A stretch of DNA of 64,000 bases. Origin: Thermoplasmatota archaeon (GTDB lineage Archaea; Thermoplasmatota; Thermoplasmata; UBA10834). A program made the position numbers and the translations under genes. The stretch lies in NCBI GenBank assembly GCA_018818785.1, contig JAHIRF010000011.1, forward strand, positions 1-64,000. The letters run 5' to 3'. The notes under the pieces are model-generated. The model saw only the letters and a program-made list of their open reading frames with translations, was not told where the DNA came from and did no database searches. The first letter of the stretch is position 1; each line of letters begins with the position of its first letter. Shown here piece after piece: positions 50,603 to 59,351 of the stretch.

Positions 50603-52057
50603 TCACACATGATTGAATATCTGGCTCCCATCGCCATTCACTATTCCATACTTGGTGGTCACGCCACCTACTCTCGCAGCAACATCTTTCTCCAGGCGCG
50701 GTGGCGTATGGGTTGCGAGTATCTCTCTCACCTTCCTCTTCGCATGCTCGATCATGTCGTCCGTGGACGCGCCCGCCAGGCATGGATCGTGATGCCCAGT
50801 CACCTGTGGGATGAGCAGTTCCTTTCTCATGTGTCTGAGAGTATGCGGATCCGATAGGAATGTACCTCCCGGACCCTGCCTCTGGATCGCGTCGAATCCG
50901 ACCCTGTCGTCGTCGACCTCGACCCCTTTTCTCAGTCTTTCGAGCCATCTCCAAGCCTCGCAGTCCATCACGAGCTTCTCCTTGGAGACCATGGATGCGC
51001 GGTCCATGCCGCCAAGGCCCACCATGAGGTCCGAACCCGCGAGGATCGACGCCATCGAGGTCATGCCTGTCTGAAACCCTGATTCGAACATTGTGAAACG
51101 CGAGGAGTTGGACGGGCCACCCGCGCACGATGGCAGCCCGTAATGCTTTGCCATCTCGATGGCTGCAACATCCATGAGCACTCCTTCGGGAGTACCGCAG
51201 AGGAACACGCCGGATCGGAGGTCGGTGACCCCCGAGAACGACGAATATATGCAGGGCGCTCCTCGATTCGCGAGCTGCGACATCGTTATGCCACATAGGT
51301 TCTCGGCGGCGATGATGGCTATCGACCCAGCAAGAGAGACCGGGGTCACGGACCCGGCGATCGCCATCGATAGATGGACAACCGGCACGCCCGCCTTGGC
51401 GAGTGTCACCAAGGCATCCGCTTCGCCGCGATCATATCTGAGCGGCGATATTGGTGTGCACACATCGGAGAAGATAGGCCGTTTCCTGAGTTCCTCTTCC
51501 CCTCCGAGGATCGCGGATGCGATCTCGATCTGGAATCTCGCCTCCTCAGCAGTCGCCGCGCCGTGTTGTATGTGTTTGGAGCAGTGGGTGATTGCAGCTA
51601 GAAATTCGTAGAACGAAGACCTATCCGCCGGCATGTCGGTCGCGACGACCGGCGGCCAAACGAAGTCGACCTCCGGGAGCGCGTCGGCCATTATGCACAG
51701 GTCGATCAGGTCCTTGAGTTTCGATGGGCGCTTCGCGCCTGTCTCAATATCAAAGATGGCTGGCGGCTGACCATCGGTGGATATCAGCTGGACCCCATCA
51801 CCAGGGATATCGTGATCCACACCCCTCCTAGAACAGATACTGACTTTCTTGGGTGCCGACCGCAACGCATCTCCTATGATCGATTCTCCAAGGCACGCCA
51901 GTTGCTTGTCAGAATCCACCTTGGCCCCGGCTCTCTGAAGCAATTGAAGTGCCGCTGGACTCTCAATCCTCACCCCAGTCTTTTCCAGTATGCTCAAGGC
52001 CGCTTGATGGATGGTCTCCTTGTCGTCTCTTGAGAGCACAGTCATGCTCGTCTTCAT
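50603..52057 (-). CDS. MttB-family (trimethylamine methyltransferase-like) protein without pyrrolysine
   Basis: A 484-residue member of the MttB superfamily (EKTGVRIESPAALQLLQRAGAKV at the start, HTLRHMRKELLIPQVTGHH near the end). The frame is open throughout with no in-frame TAG, so it belongs to the non-pyrrolysine branch, some of which demethylate glycine betaine, proline betaine or carnitine onto a corrinoid protein. No corrinoid protein, RamA or methyltransferase MtaA-like gene adjoins. GGAGG lies 8 bases before ATG 52057. It ends 4 bases from the convergent mutL. The substrate is unknown. Confidence 0.85.
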   Translation of the reverse strand: MKTSMTVLSRDDKETIHQAALSILEKTGVRIESPAALQLLQRAGAKVDSDKQLACLGESIIGDALRSAPKKVSICSRRGVDHDIPGDGVQLISTDGQPPAIFDIETGAKRPSKLKDLIDLCIMADALPEVDFVWPPVVATDMPADRSSFYEFLAAITHCSKHIQHGAATAEEARFQIEIASAILGGEEELRKRPIFSDVCTPISPLRYDRGEADALVTLAKAGVPVVHLSMAIAGSVTPVSLAGSIAIIAAENLCGITMSQLANRGAPCIYSSFSGVTDLRSGVFLCGTPEGVLMDVAAIEMAKHYGLPSCAGGPSNSSRFTMFESGFQTGMTSMASILAGSDLMVGLGGMDRASMVSKEKLVMDCEAWRWLERLRKGVEVDDDRVGFDAIQRQGPGGTFLSDPHTLRHMRKELLIPQVTGHHDPCLAGASTDDMIEHAKRKVREILATHTPPRLEKDVAARVGGVTTKYGIVNGDGSQIFNHV

Positions 52058-52312
52058 CAATGATTCCTCCTTCGCCTATCGAGTTCCGCAGGATCCCCTC
52101 AGAAGCTGCTCTGCGGCCCTCAATCCAAGATGCATGATTACTAGATTAACGCTCCGGGGCCCCTTCATAACCGCTGATTTAGCCTTTCCGATATCCTTAT
52201 CTCTGGACACTCTAGGGTCCATAGTCATCCATTCTAATGCAAAGCACTTAGGAATCACCCGAAAACTATTACTCCCTCGACATGGCTCACACCAACCTCA
52301 GAGGGTGACCAT

Positions 52313-53041
52313 ATGGGTTTGAACATGGCAATCACTGAATTGAATTCAGAAAAGGCGCTGTGCAAGAAGAAGAAGATGACACTGGCCAAAGTGTATGTGG
52401 ACGATCCAGCGAAATGGGGTCCATTGGTCGAATTGGACCGGATCGTCGATCTGAAGAAGGCTGCCGCCAAGCTAGGCCAGGACAAGTTGGATGAGATCCT
52501 GAAGAAGAGCAGGCTCAAGCCGGAAGGCGACGTGATCCACGCGGAGAAGGTCAAGGATGCCAACGACCAGAAGACGCTGGAGCCGTTCACGAGCGATGTG
52601 AAGACGAACTGGATCCTCATGGAGAAAGTGCCGGATTCGAAGAAGAAGGAAGTAATCGCAGCCGCGAAGATGAACAATTCGGTGACGGAATGGGACCTCG
52701 TCGAGTTCGATGACATGTACGCGACCTGTGCGAAGTGTGGGCTGTCATGGGACAACAAGAAGGGCTGTGTCGGTAATTTCGGCCCGAGCGGATCGCCAGT
52801 CCCCGAGCTCGCAAAGAAGAACGGACTTACTCTCCTGTCAAAAGTCAATGAGCACGCCGAAGGGAAGAAAGTGCTCACTTCGAAGGACGCAGAGAAACTC
52901 CTGTCCGAGATCAAGGTGCTGAGGGAGAAGACCCCTGCGGAGGGCAAGATGATGGTCCGCCGGATCGAAGGCACATTGAACAGGCTCGAAGCCTTGGCGA
53001 ATTGTGTCAAGGAATATGATGTAGGGTTCTACTTCTTCTGA
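52313..53041 (+). CDS. Hypothetical protein with cysteine motif
   Basis: Not recognised. A 242-residue soluble, lysine-rich protein (LKKAAAKLGQDKLDEILKKSRL) with a central cysteine group CAKCGLSWDNKKGC that might bind metal. GGTGA precedes ATG 52313. It is followed after 17 bases by the GNAT-domain gene, and both may form an operon. The 52058-52312 gap holds only promoters. Confidence 0.65.
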   Translation: MGLNMAITELNSEKALCKKKKMTLAKVYVDDPAKWGPLVELDRIVDLKKAAAKLGQDKLDEILKKSRLKPEGDVIHAEKVKDANDQKTLEPFTSDVKTNWILMEKVPDSKKKEVIAAAKMNNSVTEWDLVEFDDMYATCAKCGLSWDNKKGCVGNFGPSGSPVPELAKKNGLTLLSKVNEHAEGKKVLTSKDAEKLLSEIKVLREKTPAEGKMMVRRIEGTLNRLEALANCVKEYDVGFYFF

Positions 53042-53058
53042 GCGTAGGAAGTGACTTC

Positions 53059-54144
53059 TTGGGCCACGAGGACGTCCCAGGCGAGACGACGAGGTCGTCT
53101 ATCTTGCGTATCGATGCCCCAGAGGGCACGCTCTCACTTGAGATGATGCCGATCCGGCCAGGCGTGGGCCGTGCCTTCATCAAGAATTCTCCGAGGGGGC
53201 TCAAGTTGAATTCCGCCAGTTCCAGGCAGCTCAACGATTCCCTGCTCAGGACAGGACCCGCCCGCATATTGCTGGCGGATAACAAGAAGAAGGTCGTTCA
53301 GAATGCGTTGTCAGTCCACGGATGGTCTGCGAGGAGGGCTGTCGTTCCGATAGTGGACCATAAGTGTGCCGTCTGCACGACCTACGACCTCCCTCTGGAC
53401 GAGGGTCTTCGCGATGACAGTGGCGCAATCCCCCAACTCACGGACACGAATCACATGATCGGGGTGGGGATCAACCTGGGTCCGAGGACGGCTTGGGGGT
53501 TCTATACGGACGATGGTGAGACCGCCAGGATAGTCTCGGAAGGGTCGCGAAAGCAGGGAATGATGGTGGCTTCGTCCGAGGAGGACCTCGTGCTCGCGGC
53601 AGACTGCCTGATCCGGTTCCTGGCCGCTTCCAGGAAGAAGTGGGCGGTGTTCTCCAACAACATGGGGAGGTTCATACGCGAGTACGACCCGATGGTCATG
53701 TGGCGGATGATACTCGAAGATCCGAAAGGTCATAATCATTCGGTGAGGCAACTCTCGAGAGACAACCGTAAGGGAATAATCAGGTTGTACTCCGAATATT
53801 ATGACGAGGGCATGTTTGCGGCGTCGTTGCGCCTCAGGCGGATGTCCTCGGATCCGAACTACTCTCAATTCGTGACCGACGGCGGATTCGTCATCGTCCG
53901 AAAGGAGGGCGAGATCGGTCTCATCTATGACATCTACGTGACGCCTTCCAGACAGGGCGAAGGTATAGGTGGAGAGCTCATGCGTTGTGCCATGTCTTCA
54001 CTAGCTGGACGTACTACATCCGTCTACCTTCACACCAGTTACCCGCGGGCGAAGGCGCTCTACGAGAAGTTCGGGTTCAAAGCCGTTTATTCGCAGTTGG
54101 CGGTCAGGCTGGACGAGATGGCCCTTGAGCCACCCTCAACCTAG
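53059..54144 (+). CDS. Protein with C-terminal GNAT acetyltransferase domain
   Basis: A 361-residue protein. The C-terminal 130 residues are a GNAT N-acetyltransferase: the acetyl-CoA motif VTPSRQGEGIGGELMRCAMSSL and YPRAKALYEKFGFKAVY are clear. The N-terminal 200 residues are unknown, with a CAVC pair in VDHKCAVCTTYDL. The start is TTG 53059. The acceptor substrate cannot be told. It follows the Cys-motif hypothetical protein by 17 bases. Confidence 0.75.
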   Translation: MGHEDVPGETTRSSILRIDAPEGTLSLEMMPIRPGVGRAFIKNSPRGLKLNSASSRQLNDSLLRTGPARILLADNKKKVVQNALSVHGWSARRAVVPIVDHKCAVCTTYDLPLDEGLRDDSGAIPQLTDTNHMIGVGINLGPRTAWGFYTDDGETARIVSEGSRKQGMMVASSEEDLVLAADCLIRFLAASRKKWAVFSNNMGRFIREYDPMVMWRMILEDPKGHNHSVRQLSRDNRKGIIRLYSEYYDEGMFAASLRLRRMSSDPNYSQFVTDGGFVIVRKEGEIGLIYDIYVTPSRQGEGIGGELMRCAMSSLAGRTTSVYLHTSYPRAKALYEKFGFKAVYSQLAVRLDEMALEPPST

Positions 54145-54207
54145 AAATATCAAAACCCCAATCACTCGGTCCGTGGCAGTATTGCCGACCCAAAGGGGGA
54201 GGTCCGG

Positions 54208-55365
54208 TTGATAAACAAGGACAAGATTCTCGGCGTCCTAGAGGGCTATGATCTGGAGAAGGCCAAGATCGGGATGGTGGCATCCCACTCTGCGCTGGAT
54301 GTATGTGACGGGGCCGTTGAAGAAGGTTTCAGGACCCTGGGCATATGCCAGGCCGGCAGAGAGAAGACGTACAGCCGATATTTCAAGTGTCAACGCGATT
54401 CCGACGGCAAGGCGGTCCGAGGCGTCGTGGACGAGTGCTGGGTCCTGAAGAAGTTCAATGAGATGATGGAACCCGAATTCCAGGACAAGCTGAGGAAGGA
54501 GAACGTCATCTTCGTCCCGAACAGATCATTCACATCCTATGTCCCCCTCGACCGTATCGAGAACGAGTTCGAGGTGCCGCTCATGGGTACCAGGAGCCTG
54601 CTGAGGAGCGAGGAACGGGGCGAGGAGAGGGATTATTATTGGTTGCTCGAGAAGGCGGGGCTGCCTTTCCCTAAGAGGATACAGGACCCAAATGACATCG
54701 ATCGATTGGTCATTGTCAAGCTGCATCACAAGGTGAAGAAGCTCGAACGCGGGTTCTTCACAGCGGCCTCCTACAAGGAGTACAGGGAGAAGTCTCGAGA
54801 GCTCATATATAACAATGTCATTACCGCAGAGGATCTTAAGGGTGCGAGGATCGAGGAGTATGTCATCGGTCCCGTGTTCAACCTCGATTTCTTCTACTCT
54901 CCACTGGAGAGCAAGATGGAAAGGATCGAACTCATTGGGGTCGACTGGAGGTTCGAGACATCGTTGGACGGCCATGTCCGGCTGCCTGCACCTCAGCAGA
55001 TGACGCTGATGGGCGAGCAGGCCACGCCAGAGTACACCGTCTGCGGGCACAATTCGGCTACCATGCGAGAGTCGCTGATCGAGGGCGCATTCGATCTGGC
55101 CGAGAAGTATGTGAACGCCACGAAGGAGCATTATCCCCCAGGGATAATCGGTCCGTTCTGTCTCCAGACCTGCGTGGACAAGGACCTGAAGTTCTTCATA
55201 TACGATGTCGCACCCCGTGTCGGCGGCGGGACGAACGTGCACATGTCTGTTGGACATCCATATGGGAACACCACCTGGCGGACAAATATGAGCACCGGAC
55301 GGCGTCTGGCCCTCGAGATAAGAAGGGCCATCGAAACGGACCAGTTGGACAAGATCGTGACCTGA
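54208..55365 (+). CDS. purP: FAICAR synthetase PurP-family ligase
   Basis: A 385-residue ATP-grasp enzyme of the PurP family, which in archaea makes FAICAR from AICAR with formate and ATP in purine synthesis. Typical elements are IGMVASHSALDVCDGA at the start, VFNLDFFYSPL, and the C-terminal DVAPRVGGGTNVHMSVGHPYGN. The TTG start at 54208 has GGGGAGG 5 bases upstream. PurP paralogues of unclear role exist in several archaea, so the exact reaction is likely but not certain. Confidence 0.88.
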   Translation: MINKDKILGVLEGYDLEKAKIGMVASHSALDVCDGAVEEGFRTLGICQAGREKTYSRYFKCQRDSDGKAVRGVVDECWVLKKFNEMMEPEFQDKLRKENVIFVPNRSFTSYVPLDRIENEFEVPLMGTRSLLRSEERGEERDYYWLLEKAGLPFPKRIQDPNDIDRLVIVKLHHKVKKLERGFFTAASYKEYREKSRELIYNNVITAEDLKGARIEEYVIGPVFNLDFFYSPLESKMERIELIGVDWRFETSLDGHVRLPAPQQMTLMGEQATPEYTVCGHNSATMRESLIEGAFDLAEKYVNATKEHYPPGIIGPFCLQTCVDKDLKFFIYDVAPRVGGGTNVHMSVGHPYGNTTWRTNMSTGRRLALEIRRAIETDQLDKIVT

Positions 55366-55519
55366 GTTCTCTCGTCCTGACTCGTCTTGCGCGCTGGCGA
55401 TATCCTCGATGCGCGCGCGGGCCCCCTAAAGCTTATAAAGGGGCACTCTATTCGCCGGAATACCTTTCTCACAAGGGGGTATGTTGGTTTGAAACCCGTG
55501 GAGAGGGGGGGACAATTGA

Positions 55520-58519
55520 ATGAAGACAGGTGCAATGAGTAAGCTATCAGCCAGCATCATCGTGCTGGTAATGGCGATGTCCGCCTTGGTCATCCTTCCC
55601 GGATCGAACGAGGGTGCACTGCCAAGCGGGGTGAAAATATATGTGCCCGTATCCGACGGGTCTGGAGTATCATCGGGTGTTACGGTCACCCTGACGAATG
55701 TGCACACTGGGGCGGTCATTCTGGTCCCCTACGCATCGCCAGGCATGTTCGTAGCCACGAACGCTCCTTCGGGATATTACAGGATTGATGTGACCTCTGA
55801 CAACCATTGGGACCTCTGGGGTGCCAAGGAGTTCAGGTACGATGGTCTCACCAACTATACAGTCACTCCCGTCATCACGTTGGATGCATTCCCGGACAAG
55901 GTCCATCAGTGGAATGTGACAGTCAGGGACGCATCGACCAGCGCCAAGATATCTGGCGCGACAGTCGGGTTCTACGACCCGGTTCTTGACGAGATCGTCG
56001 CTCAGGCTACCACCAACTCGCTCGGTCTTGCCTCTGTGAACATGTTCAACTCCGCAACGCCTGGGGATTATGCACTGTTCGTGAAGGCGAAGAACTACAG
56101 GATGTATTATGATAACACGGTCGCTGTGACCTCCGACAGTTTCCCTAACTTGACCGTTACGAAATCCGTCCGAGTGACCGGCTTCGTGACTGATGAAGAC
56201 GGCCCAGCACCAAATGTTGTGGCGTACCTTCTCAGCAACGACACATCCTTGCCATGGATCGAGCGCCTGATGAAGAGCGCGACCGGCGGGAGCTTCTTCG
56301 AATTCGATGCGGTCCCGGGTGACTATACACTCTGCGTCGATGCAGGTGGAGTATCCGCATATATGCAGTACCTGACGGTAGGTGCAACCGCGATATCGCT
56401 GACTCTCCCCCTCGATGCTCAGACGCAGAGGACCGAGCAGATCGCGATAGAATACGGCGCTGACTACAACACATTCTCGTTGAGTCTGGATACCGTGTGG
56501 TCATATGACGACGCGTACCCTGGCCTGAAGTACGCCGATATCGGCAGCCTCAGGATGCAGGTCGATCTGAGCGCAGGAGCTCCTGATGGAACGATCGATG
56601 CAGGCGAGGTCGGCGCATTCACGGCAATGGTCTCGACTCAAGCCGCGGTCCATGTATCGACCGATGCACTCATAGAGGTGAACGATACCGTGTACAAATC
56701 CGCCACCTCGGTCACTGGCCTTGTCGTCGGATTGTCGACAGGATTGGTGACTTCGACCGATGGAGTCGCATACTCGTATGATTGCGCTTACACATCCGTC
56801 AAGGCATTGGATGTCGGTGCCGAGGAGTACACTGCGACCGCATACACGAGGTACGACACCGCGTCCGTGAACCAAGTCTATTCGATCGAGCTGCCATCCG
56901 GGTACGAACTCGTCTACAACAACACTGAGGAGACCGGGGAGCACGTCGCATCATACGGATACCTGACTGTGGTCCTTGATCCAGAAGAGTACGTGGGTAC
57001 GACGCAGGCCGTTGACATGGTCTTCGAGGAATGGATGATGCCTGACGCACTCGGAGGAGTCGATGACACCAACGTCACGTATGTGATGACCGACGAAGAC
57101 GGTAATGTGACCGGATATGTCGTGCGTGTAGGTTCCGAAGCGACATTCAACGCGACGAGTTCCTACGATCCGAACGGCAACCCTCTGGAATTCACATGGA
57201 CCTTCGATGATGGTGCATCTGAGACCACCAGCGAGCTGGCCTTCAACCATACATACACGACCGCATCCGCGAGCAGGACCGTGCTTCTGACAGTGACGGA
57301 TGTATCTGGAATGGTCAACCAGACTGAGTTCGAGGTCGTCTGTGACGCGCGCGACCCGACCCCGGTGTTGAGCGTGAAGGAACTCACCGTCAACGAGACG
57401 ACCAACACGCTCAAGGTCGACCAGTACGAACTGGTATGGTTCAACGCTACATCTTCGACTGATGATGTTGTCTCCGCAGACGATGCGCTCGGAATGATCG
57501 AATCGTTCCAAATCGAATATGGCGAGGGCAATGTGTCCGACCGTGTCTACATGACCGAGGATGAGAAGAACGTCTCGTACTCCTGGGAAGACTCTGGCAC
57601 ATACACCCTTGTCCTGAATGTCACGGATGTCGTAGGACACTGGAAGAACACCACGATGACCGTCATCGTCAACGATACATCTAGTCCCGACCCGTCCTTC
57701 GTAGTGAAGAACGAATCGTGGGGCACGAGCCTGATCGAGGGCGAAGTCATCGTATTCAATGCGAACGCGACCAAGGACAACATCGACAACAATAGCGCTC
57801 TGTACTTCTCGTGGTACTTCAACGACAATATGGGCGATGATTCGTGGCTCAACGGCACCGGACTCTGGAATGTCACGCACACCTTCGAGGTAAGCGGCAG
57901 CTACGCAGTCAGGTTGAATGTGACCGATAGCTCAGACAACTGGGACGGATACACAAAGACCGTGACCATAAGCGCTGGTCCGAGGCCCAATGTCATCATC
58001 GACAATGAGATAACGTTCGACCCGGTCGAGTTCACCGAGGACTCTCAGGGGTACATCGTCGTGAACATCACGAACCGTGGCAGCGCAGTAGCTACCGATA
58101 TCGTGTTGAAGTTCTACATCGAGAACGCCGATGGCACTGAGGACGAGCTGGGGACATGGTCCACCATACTGAACCGTACGACAGGCGCGACCATCACCAC
58201 CATCGAGGTCGGTGGCACGGCTTTCGTGAAGTTCCCGTACACCTTCAGCAGCCCAGGGACATACACGGTGAAGGTCAATGTGACCTCCGATAACCAGCTA
58301 GTGGTCGATGAGAACACCGCGGACATCACGGTCAAGGAAGCCGGATGGAAGAAGATCGCCCTGTGGGGCGGTGTCCTCGCTGTGATCATCCTGGTCCCGC
58401 TCCTACTCTTCCTGCGTGGCAGGTGGATGAAGAGGGACAAGAGAGGCCCGAGGCGCGAGAAGCAGAAGAAGGAGAAGGAGAAGCAGCAGAAGAAGGAGAA
58501 AGACAAGGAAGAAGTATAA
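55520..58519 (+). CDS. Large surface protein with PKD-like domains and C-terminal anchor
   Basis: A 999-residue secreted protein: signal peptide (LSASIIVLVMAMSALVILPG), two carboxypeptidase-regulatory/transthyretin-like beta domains (about 35-245), a unique middle part, PKD-like domains from about 540 to 820 (DPNGNPLEFTWTFDDGASET, YFSWYFNDNMGDDSW), a CARDB-like adhesion domain (about 825-945) and a membrane helix (WGGVLAVIILVPLLLFLRG) with a very basic KEKEKQQKKEKDK tail. Many N-x-S/T sequons suggest glycosylation. It may be a cell-envelope or adhesion protein; its C-terminal anchor resembles that of the peptide-binding fusion. AAGCTTATAAAG about 85 bases upstream is a likely TATA box. Confidence 0.85.
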   Translation: MKTGAMSKLSASIIVLVMAMSALVILPGSNEGALPSGVKIYVPVSDGSGVSSGVTVTLTNVHTGAVILVPYASPGMFVATNAPSGYYRIDVTSDNHWDLWGAKEFRYDGLTNYTVTPVITLDAFPDKVHQWNVTVRDASTSAKISGATVGFYDPVLDEIVAQATTNSLGLASVNMFNSATPGDYALFVKAKNYRMYYDNTVAVTSDSFPNLTVTKSVRVTGFVTDEDGPAPNVVAYLLSNDTSLPWIERLMKSATGGSFFEFDAVPGDYTLCVDAGGVSAYMQYLTVGATAISLTLPLDAQTQRTEQIAIEYGADYNTFSLSLDTVWSYDDAYPGLKYADIGSLRMQVDLSAGAPDGTIDAGEVGAFTAMVSTQAAVHVSTDALIEVNDTVYKSATSVTGLVVGLSTGLVTSTDGVAYSYDCAYTSVKALDVGAEEYTATAYTRYDTASVNQVYSIELPSGYELVYNNTEETGEHVASYGYLTVVLDPEEYVGTTQAVDMVFEEWMMPDALGGVDDTNVTYVMTDEDGNVTGYVVRVGSEATFNATSSYDPNGNPLEFTWTFDDGASETTSELAFNHTYTTASASRTVLLTVTDVSGMVNQTEFEVVCDARDPTPVLSVKELTVNETTNTLKVDQYELVWFNATSSTDDVVSADDALGMIESFQIEYGEGNVSDRVYMTEDEKNVSYSWEDSGTYTLVLNVTDVVGHWKNTTMTVIVNDTSSPDPSFVVKNESWGTSLIEGEVIVFNANATKDNIDNNSALYFSWYFNDNMGDDSWLNGTGLWNVTHTFEVSGSYAVRLNVTDSSDNWDGYTKTVTISAGPRPNVIIDNEITFDPVEFTEDSQGYIVVNITNRGSAVATDIVLKFYIENADGTEDELGTWSTILNRTTGATITTIEVGGTAFVKFPYTFSSPGTYTVKVNVTSDNQLVVDENTADITVKEAGWKKIALWGGVLAVIILVPLLLFLRGRWMKRDKRGPRREKQKKEKEKQQKKEKDKEEV

Positions 58520-58591
58520 TCCTTATCTGTCTGAGTCTCAAAACCTGCGAAACCTCTTAACTCACCTTTTCATTTCTTGTCATGTATCAGC

Positions 58592-59350
58592 ATGCGTGAA
58601 GCATCGTGGCGTCTGGTCGACAGTGGCATCGTATCCCCTCCGGTCTCGGGCGCTTTGGACGAAGCCATCTTGGAGGCACATTCAAGAGGAATGGTCCCGA
58701 ACACCCTCCACTTCTACATTCGTTCCTCGCCGACAGTCTCGGTGGGCCATTTCCAGAAGGTGTGCGAGACGCTTGACCTGGATGAGTGTCGGACTCGTGG
58801 GGTCAGCATCATCAGGCGTCGTTCGGGCGGTCGCTCGATATACACGGATTCAGGACAGTTGATCTATGCCATCGTGCTCTCCCGCTCGGACATACCGGCT
58901 TCCCCAGAGAAGTCATTCGAGGTCCTATGCACGATCGTCTCCAGGGCCATATCATCCTTCGGAGTCGACGCAAGGTATCGACCTGTGAACGATGTCGAGA
59001 TTGCCGGGAAGAAGGTCTCAGGAAGCGCTCAGCTGAGGCGGAAAGGCTCGGTCCTGCAGCATGGGACCGTTCTTGTCGACACGGATATCGAGGTCATGGA
59101 CTCGGTGCTGAGATTGGACCGGGAAAGGAACCTTGGACCATCCAAACCGTCTGATCGTGTGACGACACTATCTCACGTACTTGGTGTGATCCCAGATATG
59201 ACCGAAGTGAAATCGAGGTTGTCCCGAGCATTCTCCGACCATTTGAGATCCGAACTCGTTCGAGATGAATTGACCCGGTTCGAAGCGGATCTTGTGAACG
59301 AATTGGTCGGAACCCACTATTCCAAGGATGAGTGGAATCTGAAGTTCTGA
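58592..59350 (+). CDS. lplA: Lipoate-protein ligase A (catalytic domain)
   Basis: About 252 residues of the LplA/biotin ligase fold. The lipoyl-AMP pocket motif RRRSGGRSIYTDSGQL and the lysine region NDVEIAGKKVSGSAQLRRKGSVLQHGTVL are visible. The protein attaches lipoate to H-protein or 2-oxoacid dehydrogenase E2 domains. ATG 58592 (MREASWRLVDSG) is chosen over the upstream TTG. The C-terminal part is short, so a separate LplB-like partner may be required, as in Thermoplasma; none is seen nearby. Confidence 0.85.
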   Translation: MREASWRLVDSGIVSPPVSGALDEAILEAHSRGMVPNTLHFYIRSSPTVSVGHFQKVCETLDLDECRTRGVSIIRRRSGGRSIYTDSGQLIYAIVLSRSDIPASPEKSFEVLCTIVSRAISSFGVDARYRPVNDVEIAGKKVSGSAQLRRKGSVLQHGTVLVDTDIEVMDSVLRLDRERNLGPSKPSDRVTTLSHVLGVIPDMTEVKSRLSRAFSDHLRSELVRDELTRFEADLVNELVGTHYSKDEWNLKF

Positions 59351-59351
59351 A

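Noticed and set aside
50235-51296. 353-codon minus-strand frame across mutL end and the MttB-like gene
   Set aside because: Runs through two well-supported genes in other frames and has Arg/Gly-rich shadow composition.
50603-52057. Pyrrolysine-containing MttB
   Set aside because: The reading frame has no in-frame amber codon, so there is no evidence for pyrrolysine.
56951-57880. 309-codon minus-strand frame within the PKD surface protein
   Set aside because: Antisense of PKD repeats; composition (Val, Arg, Asp, His) reflects the opposite strand codon bias.
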